22,188 bases of DNA. Origin: Betaproteobacteria bacterium. Lineage in GTDB: Bacteria > Pseudomonadota > Gammaproteobacteria > Burkholderiales > Nitrosomonadaceae. The notes below the pieces were generated by a model. That model was not told the origin of the DNA and did not search any database. It saw nothing but the letters and a program-made list of their open reading frames with translations. Below are positions 1 to 8,002 of this stretch, piece after piece. The stretch lies in the NCBI GenBank assembly GCA_022601315.1, contig JAHZIU010000079.1, forward strand, positions 1 to 22,188, written 5' to 3'. The position numbers were made by a program, and so were the translations under genes. Each line of letters begins with the position of its first letter. The first letter of the stretch is position 1.

Positions 1-2
1 GG

Positions 3-140
<138 letters not shown>

Positions 141-184
141 TTGGCTGATTAGTATCTTGGCTACTTAGCGCTTCTTCTTAGCTT

Positions 185-215
185 CCCTGCAACCTGTTAA
201 TAACAAGTTGCAGGG
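185..215. terminator. Strong hairpin between convergent genes, probable bidirectional terminator
   Basis: CCCTGCAAC (185-193) pairs with GTTGCAGGG (207-215). After one C/A mismatch, TGTT (195-198) pairs with AACA (202-205), closing on a 3-base loop. No U-tract follows on either strand, so it is not a textbook intrinsic terminator. Its position, between the stop at 140 and the convergent ovoB stop at 318, fits transcript-end formation or RNA 3'-end protection. Confidence 0.5.
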
Positions 216-317
216 GGCGGATGATGCGCCGTGATTGTATGAGATAAAAAATTTTATCGCTTTTCTCAAGTTTTCCAGAATTCGATTAAGTTGGGCTAAC
301 AAGTTATTTCTAGTCGG

Positions 318-1502
318 CTATGATTTCCTACTTATACGCTCGTATGCCTGCTTAATATTCTCCAGTATTCGCATAACCGTATGGCGGGGCGCGCCGATAT
401 TCAGCCTCATAAACCCACTGCCTTCTTCACCAAATAGAACACCTGGACTCAGGCCGACACCTGCTTCATGAACCATAAAATATTTGAGCTGCGCGTCATC
501 CATCTTTAATGCGTGGCAATCCAGCCATAGTAAATAAGTCCCTTCTGCTTTAATCAATTTTATTTGTGGTAAATGATCGTTCAGGAATGTTGTAACTTGA
601 TCTCGGGTATCACGCAGATAAACCATGAGATCTTCCAGCCATTTTTCACCGTAACGATATGCTGATTCATATGCAACGATACTAAAGGGGTTGGATGCGC
701 TAACATGTATTCTATTAAATACTTTGTTGATGGCGAGTCGTATTTGGTCATCCGGGATAATCAGAGATGATAGATTCATCCCGGGAATGTTGAATGTTTT
801 GCTGGGTGTCATAGCCGTAATTATTTTTGCGCGATATTCGGCAATTGTAGCTAATACAGTATGTTTGTTTTCAGGGAAAATCAGGTCCGCGTGAATTTCA
901 TCAGATAAAATAATGAGGTCATGCTGATGCGCAATTTGAAGTAAACGTTTTAATTCAGATTGCTGCCAAACACGGCCAACCGGATTATGTGGTGAGCAAA
1001 ATAACAGCAGTTTCGCATCTTTGGCAGACGCCTCAAGATGATCAAAATCAATAGTGTAGCGACCATTGTTAAGACGTAACGGGCTTTGGATCAACTGCCT
1101 GCCAGTTTGAGTGACCGCTGAGAAGAATGGGAAGTACACCGGTGGCTGAATAATAACGGATTCACCTGGTTCTGCGAATGCCATCACTGCGGCATTGAGT
1201 GATGGAATAACACCGGGGCACATGACAATCCAATCGCGTTGTACTGTCCAGTTATGGCGTCGTTGCATCCAGTCTATAATGGCATCATACAAACTGTCAG
1301 GAAAAATCGTGTAACCATAAACAGGATGTTCGGCGCGGTCAATCAGCGCCTGAGTGACTGCGGGTGGCGTAGCAAAATCCATATCCGCCACCCAAGCAGG
1401 TATGACATCATGTTTGCCAAATATATTTACCCGCTCATCATATTTTAGGCTAGAGGTATTTTCGCGGTTTAAATCGTGGTCAAAGTCGAAACCACTACTC
1501 AA
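318..1502 (-). CDS. ovoB: PLP-dependent C-S lyase, MalY/PatB type, probable ovothiol sulfoxide lyase OvoB
   Basis: This 394-residue fold-type I PLP enzyme belongs to the MalY/PatB (cystathionine beta-lyase-like) branch of class I/II aminotransferases. Visible landmarks are VPAWVADMDF near residue 34, PHNPVG with Asn173, SDEIHADL with Asp201 for the pyridine nitrogen, and SKTFN with Lys235 as the PLP lysine. The start codon overlaps the last four bases of ovoA, so the two genes are translationally coupled. In known ovothiol pathways OvoA makes the histidyl-cysteine sulfoxide and a PLP beta-lyase (OvoB) cleaves it to 5-thiohistidine, releasing pyruvate and ammonia. The family is seen in the sequence, and the specific OvoB role is inferred from the overlap with ovoA. 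A housekeeping cystathionine beta-lyase is the alternative. Confidence 0.8.
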   Translation of the reverse strand: MSSGFDFDHDLNRENTSSLKYDERVNIFGKHDVIPAWVADMDFATPPAVTQALIDRAEHPVYGYTIFPDSLYDAIIDWMQRRHNWTVQRDWIVMCPGVIPSLNAAVMAFAEPGESVIIQPPVYFPFFSAVTQTGRQLIQSPLRLNNGRYTIDFDHLEASAKDAKLLLFCSPHNPVGRVWQQSELKRLLQIAHQHDLIILSDEIHADLIFPENKHTVLATIAEYRAKIITAMTPSKTFNIPGMNLSSLIIPDDQIRLAINKVFNRIHVSASNPFSIVAYESAYRYGEKWLEDLMVYLRDTRDQVTTFLNDHLPQIKLIKAEGTYLLWLDCHALKMDDAQLKYFMVHEAGVGLSPGVLFGEEGSGFMRLNIGAPRHTVMRILENIKQAYERISRKS

Positions 1503-3613
1503 GAAATCTTCTCCCAGATGGTAACCTCAGATAAGGTATGCTGGTATTTGCGCTTGGTTTCGCGGATTACAAATGGAACAGCTTGAGGGCCCTGAATCAA
1601 TCTAAAATGCTTGCCCAGCATTTCTTTCAAGCCATCCAGTGTGGTGAAATTTTCCCCGTCACGCTTATATCCACCTACCCAGTTTTCTTTCTTGGTGTGC
1701 TCAGTAAGCCAAGTGTAAGGTGATGTAATCATCAGCAAACCGCCTGTATTAATGCGTGTATGTATAGTATTGAGTAGTTTGGCTGGGTCATACAAACGAT
1801 CAATTAAATTGGCAGCAAGAATCAAGTCATAACCACTAAAGAGCGGTTTCAGGTTGCAAGCATCACCCTGATAAAACTCTACTTTGTCCTTGGTCGCTTC
1901 CAGGCCCATGCCGCTGAGTGTACGTTCCTTATAGGAAATGAGTTCACCTTCATCGGTTAAGGTATAGCGAAGAACGCCATTTTTCGCCAGTTGAACACCC
2001 TGGCCGATAAAGCGGGCTGAAAAATCAATTCCGGTAACATGATCAAAATGATGCGCTAACTCGAATGTGGATCGGCCGGATGCACAACCCAAATCAAGTG
2101 CTGTCCGTGCTGGTCGATTACCCATCGCTGCAATGGCAATTTCTGCCAATGCCTTAGGGAAATTGGGTACATCAAAATAAGTATCACCATAATGGAATTC
2201 ACCATATTCAGACAACAGCTTATCGGTCTCGTAATTAGAGCTTTCTTGTGTAGCTGGCGCATCAGAAACCACATATCGAAAACCGGCATGTTGGAAAAAA
2301 TGCCGACGGAATGCATAACGTGAGCTTCTCAATGTTTCGTTACCACAAGCGACCCATGCACCGCCTTTTATAAGGTTATGCTGATTATCAAAAGTTGGCG
2401 TGGTGAAATCATCGTACAGCGGATGGACATCAAACCCTTCAAATGGATAAGTAGGCGTTTCAGTCCATTGCCAGACATTACCCACGATGTCGTAAAATTC
2501 ACCTTGTGGAAATTCATTAACCGGGCAACTTGAAGCATAGTAGTCTAAGTGTAGATTCCCCACAGCGGATTCATGCAATGGAATTTCTGCTAAATTAGCA
2601 ACAGCATACAACCGATACCATTCATCCTCGGTCGGTAGTCTGACTGACTGTCCCGTCGTTGCAGATTTCCAGTTACAAAAAGCTTTTGCTTCGTGGTAGT
2701 TTACATCCACGGGCCAATCCCATGGCATGGGGACTTCTTCAGTCATCGTGCGCATATGCCAATCTGCACCATTCTTTACCCAGAAAGTTGGATGCTCAGT
2801 TTTTGTGAATGTGCGCCATGAAAGACCTTCTTCTTCCCAGTAATCATCAGTCTGATAGCCGTTTGCCTGTATAAATGTAAGAAATTCCTGATTGCTGACA
2901 AGATAGCGACTGGCCTGAAAAGCGGGAATATCCGCAGTGTGCAGACCGTATTCATTATCCCAGCCATAGTGGGCATGGTTGGTTTTACTTTTGCCAATTT
3001 CAACATGGCCGGCTGCTACATTAACCAGTTCATTTTGTGGTGCGGAGCCTGTTTTTTGACAAGGTGACCAGTCAGTATGTGGTTGTACATATTTTAGTGC
3101 ATGTTGGCGAATGAGTACTGATGACGTTTCCAAATGAATGCGCTCATGCTCAACACCCATGATAATTGGCCACCACGCGCTTTCCCAGGTAATCGGTAAA
3201 GATAATGGTAGATCCGTAATGAGTTTGTCGACAATGCCACGCATGGTGTTGCGGTAATCATGCACTTCAGAAACGGAGGGCCAATCATAATGTGTATTGT
3301 CCAGGTCATCCCAACTCATTTCATCCACGCCGACAGCGAACATGGATTCAAACCTTGGGTTAATACGTTCTGAAATTAAACCAGCGAGTACTAATTTATT
3401 GACAAAAAAAGTTGCCGTGTGACCATAGTAAAAAATCAGAGGATGGCGCAATGAAATCGATTTTTTAAAATAAGCCTCATCATTACGTAGTGTTTGAAAA
3501 AGCTGTTCATAACAATCGAGTGTGGTATGAAAGTAACTGCGTATTTCTTCTCTTTTTGCATGGACATCATCGCCATCTAATAAAGGTGTTCTCTGAAAAA
3601 GTGGTTTTGGCAT
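1499..3613 (-). CDS. ovoA: 5-histidylcysteine sulfoxide synthase / 5-thiohistidine N-methyltransferase OvoA
   Basis: This 704-residue protein has the three-domain order of bacterial OvoA. An N-terminal DinB-like helical domain (about 30-180) carries the non-haem iron ligands: His65 in FYYGH, and His156 and His160 within EHERIHLE, the HX3HXE motif. A formylglycine-generating-enzyme-like domain follows (about 195-450), with RLPTEDEW, VGNVWQWTET and FRRHFFQHAGFRYV. A C-terminal Rossmann methyltransferase starts near 490 with LDLGCASG. It couples cysteine to histidine with O2 and, through the third domain, methylates the thiohistidine, so this strain should make methylated ovothiol rather than stop at 5-thiohistidine. 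The length fits the family. EgtB is shorter and lacks the methyltransferase. It is the first gene of a two-gene operon with ovoB. No clear Shine-Dalgarno is seen before the ATG at 3613. Confidence 0.9.
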   Translation of the reverse strand: MPKPLFQRTPLLDGDDVHAKREEIRSYFHTTLDCYEQLFQTLRNDEAYFKKSISLRHPLIFYYGHTATFFVNKLVLAGLISERINPRFESMFAVGVDEMSWDDLDNTHYDWPSVSEVHDYRNTMRGIVDKLITDLPLSLPITWESAWWPIIMGVEHERIHLETSSVLIRQHALKYVQPHTDWSPCQKTGSAPQNELVNVAAGHVEIGKSKTNHAHYGWDNEYGLHTADIPAFQASRYLVSNQEFLTFIQANGYQTDDYWEEEGLSWRTFTKTEHPTFWVKNGADWHMRTMTEEVPMPWDWPVDVNYHEAKAFCNWKSATTGQSVRLPTEDEWYRLYAVANLAEIPLHESAVGNLHLDYYASSCPVNEFPQGEFYDIVGNVWQWTETPTYPFEGFDVHPLYDDFTTPTFDNQHNLIKGGAWVACGNETLRSSRYAFRRHFFQHAGFRYVVSDAPATQESSNYETDKLLSEYGEFHYGDTYFDVPNFPKALAEIAIAAMGNRPARTALDLGCASGRSTFELAHHFDHVTGIDFSARFIGQGVQLAKNGVLRYTLTDEGELISYKERTLSGMGLEATKDKVEFYQGDACNLKPLFSGYDLILAANLIDRLYDPAKLLNTIHTRINTGGLLMITSPYTWLTEHTKKENWVGGYKRDGENFTTLDGLKEMLGKHFRLIQGPQAVPFVIRETKRKYQHTLSEVTIWEKIS

Positions 3614-3666
3614 TTTTGAGTTAATTGTTTGTCAGATTGATTTATTCATTATTCTATTTGGCCAGT

Positions 3667-3695
3667 ATTATAACGCCTTAGGCTTTTGATATCAC
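3667..3695 (-). promoter_or_regulatory. Candidate sigma-70 promoter of the ovoA-ovoB operon
   Basis: On the minus strand, a perfect TATAAT -10 box (plus-strand ATTATA, 3667-3672) lies 17 bases from GTGATA (plus-strand TATCAC, 3690-3695), a 4/6 match to the -35 consensus. Transcription would start near 3660, about 46 bases before the ovoA ATG. This is a pattern match only. Confidence 0.45.
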
Positions 3696-3945
3696 ATTCA
3701 ATCTGGTATATAAGAATTTTACAGGATGTACAGCATATGAATAAGGATCGATGTCAAAAATTAAATTCTTTCATCTTTTCGTTGCAAATTCGCGCCATTA
3801 CTTCAGTTTGTGTCCTGCTTTTAGATTATTAGTTTGGGTAAAATTAATGGTACATTTGAGCTGCTTTCAAGGAGATAAACAGGTGAGAATGAAAATCATT
3901 AATTGATGAATAGTACACTGAATGTGCAAACTAATCCACAACAGG

Positions 3946-3999
3946 GCGGTCACAAGATCTCTCGTTACTGTGCTTTGTATCGAGAGATCTTGTGAGTGC
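3946..3999. repeat. Long inverted repeat forming a 15-bp perfect stem
   Basis: CACAAGATCTCTCG (3951-3964) is the exact reverse complement of CGAGAGATCTTGTG (3981-3994). One more T-A pair (3950/3995) extends it, and three pairs follow beyond a single mismatch. The loop is 16 bases. No T-run follows on either strand. It lies about 65 bases past the bromoperoxidase stop, so it could end or protect that mRNA. It could also be the remnant of a small mobile element or a protein-binding palindrome. Confidence 0.7.
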
Positions 4000-4060
4000 G
4001 GTTTCCAACGAATATCTAGTATCTGGTTTATGGCGTGCTATAAGAGCCAGTTTATGATAA

Positions 4061-5917
4061 TTAAATTCTGATTGATCCGCCATCAAATAGTGGAATGGTC
4101 ATAGAAAAATTTTCACCATAAGTTAATTTCTGTTCCTCTAAGATACCAATGGCAATTTGTTCCCCCATTCTTAGCGACTCAATATAATCAGTGAAGTAGT
4201 GGACGCCAGCCCAATCACGTGCAATAGAGATATTTGATGCTAATTTATTGAGCTCTCCTTCAACAGTGAGTATTGATGGATTATTATCTTTATCCACGAC
4301 TTGTATGGTATCGAGCGCAGAACCATCAGCATTTGCCACAAAAGCCATACCTGCGTCAGATGGATCAGCAATGGCAAGCGGGTGTTTATGGTCAAAAAAT
4401 GCCTTAAGTATCGTTACACATGCGCCAGCAACAGTGGCATGTCCTGCACCGTAAGAAGGGTGCATAGGAGAGCCTTCGCAAAATGCCATTGGTAGTAGGT
4501 AATTACTGTTTGGTAAATTTACTGCATCTACAGGGTTCTTTTTTGCTATCAAATCAAGAATAGGCTGGAGAGCAGTGACCATTTTTTTTATTTCAGGTGT
4601 GCCGACATCAGGGTGTTGATGTTTGGCGAGGCGTGCCGCCAACGCTTCAGGACGTAATCGACGATGAACATTATATTTTTGGAATCGCACAGCTTTCAGT
4701 GCACGTGTTGCTACTTCTGTCACTAATGTAAGAATATGCGGGCCACCAAAGTGGGCAAACCCTTGTTGATGGTCTATAAAATCATTATTCTGGAATGGAA
4801 TACCTGGGTCAAACGGAATTCCGTCGCTTAATAAAATCAGGCAAGCATTGAGATAGGCTTCGTATAATGCATCAAAATGGACATAAGTTGCCATATCGCG
4901 TGGTGTGGTGATGAAGCGCCGTTTGCTTGGGTTATCTTCATAACATTCTTGCCCGCTGAGATTTGCTGCTTGCTGCACGTCAAACCATTCATCCCAAATC
5001 GTCATATGATCGTCACAGGGTTTAGCGTAGCGTACACGTTGATCAACTAAAATAGCGCCATAGGAAATATACCCATCTGCCGGGCTGTGTTCTGGCATTG
5101 GGTTTTTACCATTGATACCGGAATTGCCTGCCAGTAAAAATTGAGAAATATATGGCCCAACATTATCTCCTGGCGTAATCCCTCTAAAAGCTGTTTGGCC
5201 GGTCAATTTTCCCCGCTTGCGGCTTGCTTCTGCAGGAGTCAAATTACAACAATCCGTATTGGCAAACCATGGTAGCTGATTGAGACACGCACCAATGTCA
5301 TTAACAGTTGTATCAGGTTCACCATAAGAAGAATCGCAATCAAAATATACTTTTCCAGTCACATCGACGATTTGTGTAAATGGAACATCACGTAGCAAAG
5401 CCTGTGCATATACTTCCGCCATCTCAGCAATTAATTCATCGCTGCCAATCGCAGGTGCAGGCGGCATCGTTACCGCTTGTGCATCTGGTCCTTCGAGATC
5501 AAAAGTATTTCCTGCGCTTTGGCTTTCCCATGCACGTAAACCTGCACCGGTATTGCCACATAAGCTTTTTGCCTTGTCAGATTCCCAATTTTTTGCGGTT
5601 GGTGAATAACCTTCCGGACCTAAAGGAGTATCTTTAAAATCGCGTGGATCGCCACTGTCAATTGCTTTGACAAACTGCTTAAAATATTCGGGTTTTTTAA
5701 GTAATCCTGAGGACTTATCGTGAGGCATGCCTTTTGTGAAACTAGCTAGATATGAAGGCACAGAGTTTTTCTTATTCGCATCGCAATCATCTATAACTAA
5801 TCGACGAAATTTTTGTTCATCATCATTTGCTATATGGCGAGGATGCGGTCTGCTTTCAGCTAATTCTGCCGCTGAGATTCGAGTTTTTAGTGCTATTTGT
5901 TTTCTTGTTTCATTCAT
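4061..5917 (-). CDS. Vanadium-dependent bromoperoxidase (algal/cyanobacterial type)
   Basis: A 618-residue vanadium haloperoxidase of the PAP2-like superfamily, which uses H2O2 to oxidise bromide (and possibly iodide) to a hypohalous species. The vanadate pocket is complete: Lys414 and Arg422 in KYNVHRRLRPEA, Ser488, Gly492 and His493 in HPSYGAGHA, and Arg567 with His573 in ARDWAGVHYFTDY. His573 would bind vanadium and His493 would be the acid-base residue. Length and motif wording resemble red-algal and Acaryochloris enzymes more than fungal chloroperoxidases. I chose the ATG at 5917 because AGGAGA sits 8 bases upstream. An in-frame ATG at 5950 has no such site. No signal peptide is visible. 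It is a single-gene unit behind the ovothiol operon. The halide preference cannot be read from motifs. Confidence 0.88.
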   Translation of the reverse strand: MNETRKQIALKTRISAAELAESRPHPRHIANDDEQKFRRLVIDDCDANKKNSVPSYLASFTKGMPHDKSSGLLKKPEYFKQFVKAIDSGDPRDFKDTPLGPEGYSPTAKNWESDKAKSLCGNTGAGLRAWESQSAGNTFDLEGPDAQAVTMPPAPAIGSDELIAEMAEVYAQALLRDVPFTQIVDVTGKVYFDCDSSYGEPDTTVNDIGACLNQLPWFANTDCCNLTPAEASRKRGKLTGQTAFRGITPGDNVGPYISQFLLAGNSGINGKNPMPEHSPADGYISYGAILVDQRVRYAKPCDDHMTIWDEWFDVQQAANLSGQECYEDNPSKRRFITTPRDMATYVHFDALYEAYLNACLILLSDGIPFDPGIPFQNNDFIDHQQGFAHFGGPHILTLVTEVATRALKAVRFQKYNVHRRLRPEALAARLAKHQHPDVGTPEIKKMVTALQPILDLIAKKNPVDAVNLPNSNYLLPMAFCEGSPMHPSYGAGHATVAGACVTILKAFFDHKHPLAIADPSDAGMAFVANADGSALDTIQVVDKDNNPSILTVEGELNKLASNISIARDWAGVHYFTDYIESLRMGEQIAIGILEEQKLTYGENFSMTIPLFDGGSIRI

Positions 5918-5950
5918 TGCATTTTCTCCTAAAGAAATCGAGTAAATCAT

Positions 5951-6506
5951 AAAAAATTGAAATTAAATCCCAATCTGAATTAATGAAACTATATAAACAA
6001 TATCAGATTGCGAGTTGAAATCTTGTGAGGAAAATCACAATAAATGCCAAGCACTGCTACGATCTATCCAGAAATAAATCGTCTGGAAATTGGAAATAAG
6101 CCAGTAGAGGCTTTAAATGACATGCAACATAACAAGTAAGCATAGATACTATAATAATTCTTATAGTCAATTGGTTGTGTCTATTAATCCGTTAATATCA
6201 AGCGGGTGAAACATCAAAAATGCTGGCCAATACCGAAATACAATGACATAAACGTTTGGTCAAAGTGTATGCCGGGTAAGATGTTGCCTATCACATATAA
6301 CCTGAAATTATTTCTTTGGTCAATTTCGTACACATTTAGTACGTACTTGCTGGATAAAATAGAATTAAACACCATAGAACTATTACAAAAGAAAGGGTTC
6401 AGGTAGAATGAGTCACTTAGGTTTGTGTGGTCGGACCAGTTTTGAACGGTTGAGAAATCAATTTGTAAATTAGGCCATTGTGAATATTTTATAAGGGAAA
6501 TTTTAA
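5951..6506. other. Intergenic region upstream of the bromoperoxidase and lipoprotein genes
   Basis: The divergent bromoperoxidase and lipoprotein genes leave a gap of over 550 bases. It contains the CRP-type palindrome near its left end and two copies of TTTGGTCAA (6255-6263 and 6315-6323) exactly 60 bases apart. A 66-codon frame at 6206-6406 has no ribosome binding site and no recognisable sequence, and I do not accept it as a gene. The rest shows nothing I can name. Confidence 0.5.
6024..6039. promoter_or_regulatory. Perfect CRP/FNR-family palindrome upstream of the bromoperoxidase gene
   Basis: TGTGA (6024-6028), six bases, TCACA (6035-6039) matches the symmetrical CRP (Vfr/Clp-like) core exactly. 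With the flanking T and A the palindrome reads TTGTGA-N6-TCACAA. Its centre lies about 115 bases upstream of the bromoperoxidase start codon and about 475 bases from the lipoprotein gene, so the bromoperoxidase gene is the likelier target. An A/T-rich -10-like ACTATA (5988-5993, read as TATAGT on the minus strand) lies between. Whether the organism has CRP is not visible here. Confidence 0.5.
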
Positions 6507-6689
6507 ATGAATTTTAAATATGGTGTTTGTATCCTTGGCCTTAGTGCCATGTTAGTTGGCTGTGGTGGACTTCCTGAGGCAAATGCGGTGAATTGTGCAG
6601 GAAGAGGATTGGAAATAGCACTACAAGAATTTGATAATGAATCGGATCGACAAGCGTTTCTTGATGCATGTGAAGAAAGAAGAGAGTAA
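6507..6689 (+). CDS. Small lipoprotein of unknown function (60 aa)
   Basis: The 60-residue product opens with a short basic N-terminus, a hydrophobic core and the lipobox LVGC with Cys19, followed by glycines. This is the hallmark of a lipid-anchored envelope protein processed by signal peptidase II. Residue 20 is not Asp, so outer-membrane targeting by Lol would be expected. The mature part is only about 42 residues, acidic and helical-looking, with two further cysteines (in NCAG and DACEE) that could form a disulfide. AAGGGA lies 8 bases before the ATG, and a stable hairpin follows the stop, which both support a real gene. I do not recognise a family. Confidence 0.65.
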   Translation: MNFKYGVCILGLSAMLVGCGGLPEANAVNCAGRGLEIALQEFDNESDRQAFLDACEERRE

Positions 6690-6722
6690 GCATACGCTGG
6701 CGCAATCGTTATTGCACCGAAT

Positions 6723-6757
6723 GATTGGGCTACAGGGATAGAGTCTGTTGCCCAATC
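6723..6757 (+). terminator. Probable terminator of the small lipoprotein gene
   Basis: GATTGGGC (6723-6730) pairs with GCCCAATC (6750-6757). Inside it, after a T/T mismatch, ACAG pairs with CTGT around a 9-base loop. TTTAATT follows directly, giving a weak U-tract. It lies 34 bases after the lipoprotein stop codon. Confidence 0.6.
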
Positions 6758-6902
6758 TTTAATTGACTTGATGCAGTTTGTTTTGTTTTTGCTTTTTGAT
6801 TTGCCACGCCATGTATTGCGTGCTAGTTAGATAAATTTTATAAGGTCATCGACCTATTTTTCTTTTTCTGATCTTCTTTTCTGTTTTTTCAGAATTCAAA
6901 TA

Positions 6903-7553
6903 TTACCGAAAGTTTTCTGCGCAGCGGTGAATGGCCATGCTTTCAGTTAAATCAAGGCATTCGCGTGCATCAAGGTTAGATCTTGCTGTTAGTGTGAATT
7001 GATTGTTTTTTTGCGGGACATCATCGGTCACGAGTTCTTTCTCTTCAGTTGTTTTATCGGTCGCAGGGTGATCAGCACAAGAATTTGTCGTTTCACATAA
7101 TGTTATAAACTGTTGATCAATGGACTCAGGTGCCTCGTATGATTCCTGTGGTATATCTTGTTCAGTTTGATCCAGCATGTCATCAGATTGTTCATGCGAA
7201 TCAGTAGGAACCAATAATTCGTTGGACATTTCATCTGGTTCGGTTGCTGTTAACTGCGGCTGGTTTTTGATCGAATCTGCAGCCGGGAAGAGCGCTTGTG
7301 AGGCAGGGGTAGAACTTATTGTGGCTACAGTTTGTGGTAAAGAGGGCGGCAGTGTGGGCTCCGGTGTTGCCAGGAAAGTCTGCCATAAGAACCATCCACT
7401 GAAACCAAATAATGCAACGCTGGAAGCAGCTTTTACGGCTTTTGTTTTGTCAAACACGAGTGACCGTGAGCTTAATGAATGGAGTGAGTTAGGTAATTTT
7501 ATTGATTTCAGTGCTTTTAGAGAAATCAATGAATTCAATTTTTTCATCATCAT
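6903..7553 (-). CDS. Single-pass membrane protein with acidic linker and C-terminal cysteine motif, unknown function
   Basis: The product has a basic, serine/leucine-rich N-terminus and one transmembrane segment (VALFGFSGWFLWQTFLA, about residues 46-62). A long Pro/Glu/Asp/Ser-rich region of low complexity follows. The compact tail contains ARECLDL and AIHRCAENFR, with two cysteines 14 residues apart, and two more cysteines lie in the linker (LCETTNSC). The basic N-terminus suggests an N-in, C-out inner-membrane protein whose tail sits in the periplasm. I prefer the ATG at 7553, the first of three in a row, because GGA lies 5 bases upstream. An in-frame ATG at 7586 would add 11 residues. Tails of this ARECL...RCAE kind occur in gammaproteobacterial membrane proteins without known function. 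I do not assign one. Confidence 0.65.
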   Translation of the reverse strand: MMMKKLNSLISLKALKSIKLPNSLHSLSSRSLVFDKTKAVKAASSVALFGFSGWFLWQTFLATPEPTLPPSLPQTVATISSTPASQALFPAADSIKNQPQLTATEPDEMSNELLVPTDSHEQSDDMLDQTEQDIPQESYEAPESIDQQFITLCETTNSCADHPATDKTTEEKELVTDDVPQKNNQFTLTARSNLDARECLDLTESMAIHRCAENFR

Positions 7554-7586
7554 CGTTTTCCATAGTTTATTAATGGATAACGGCAT

Positions 7587-8002
7587 GCCATGTTTTGAGC
7601 TGAAATGTTTTTTCGAATTACAGACCAGTTTTGTTGTCTATATGCTATTTGTTGATGTTTCGATTTAATCAGAAATTGGTATCTGCGTTTGATTAAGCTA
7701 TCAACCTAAATTGTGATGTGATCCGAAATATCTATGAGAAATATTTCGCAAAAGATTGGTTAAAATGGATGATGGGTGGAATAACGATTATAGTCTCGGC
7801 TTTTTCTAACTGGGATATTTGATACCTGAAAGCGCAGTGAGGATTATGTTTGTTGTAGAAAGTTAGACAGAGGAGCCCGGACAAATAGATTTTTACTTTA
7901 TTTAATGTGATGTGATTGCAATAGCGCCATCAATACAGTGCTTATTGGTTTAACCAATAAACCGGTTTTTATTGGTAGTTCATATGTTTGACACCAAATT
8001 AT
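7587..8002. other. Intergenic region upstream of the membrane protein and downstream of the tRNAs
   Basis: No acceptable coding frame is present. Visible structure includes an 8-bp inverted repeat, CGAAATAT (7724-7731) with ATATTTCG (7741-7748), and two copies of TGTGATGTGAT (7712-7722 and 7906-7916). The palindromes at 7944-7976 are listed as the tRNA terminator. Confidence 0.5.
7944..7976 (-). terminator. Probable terminator of the tRNA-Ala/tRNA-Glu unit
   Basis: On the minus strand ACCAATAAA pairs with TTTATTGGT (plus coordinates 7968-7976 and 7953-7961). A second overlapping palindrome, ATTGG-TTTAA-CCAAT, lies at 7944-7958. The structure starts 27 bases after the 3' end of tRNA-Glu. The U-tract is weak, so this may be a processing or attenuating structure instead. 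Confidence 0.45.

Larger units (their letters stand above)
3614..4060. other. Intergenic region between ovoA and the bromoperoxidase gene
   Basis: This 447-base gap holds the ovoA promoter candidate on its left and a long perfect-stem hairpin on its right, both listed separately. I found no convincing coding frame, although an AAGGAGAT sequence near 3869 resembles a Shine-Dalgarno on the plus strand. The GTG and ATG codons just after it lead only to short frames with no recognisable product. Confidence 0.5.

Noticed and set aside
1538..1723. Short frames antisense to ovoA, ovoB and the bromoperoxidase gene
   Set aside because: They are by-products of reading the complementary strand of well-supported genes.
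4061..5917. Phosphatase (PAP2) or chloroperoxidase as alternative identity
   Set aside because: The length, the KYNVHRRLRPEA and HPSYGAGHA wording, and the full vanadate ligand set fit algal-type bromoperoxidases. Acid phosphatases of this fold are far shorter.
6280..6300. Possible sigma-54 promoter (GG-N10-GC with TTGC) upstream of the lipoprotein gene
   Set aside because: Only the -12 part fits. The -24 part reads CCGGGT instead of TGGCAC, and it is more than 200 bases from the gene.
6206..6406. 66-codon plus-strand frame between the bromoperoxidase and lipoprotein genes
   Set aside because: No Shine-Dalgarno, no recognisable sequence, and composition typical of translated noncoding DNA.
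7177..7668. 163-codon plus-strand frame opposite the membrane protein gene
   Set aside because: It lies mostly antisense to the 6903-7553 gene, which has a transmembrane segment and a sensible composition. The plus frame has no ribosome binding site or family-like motif.
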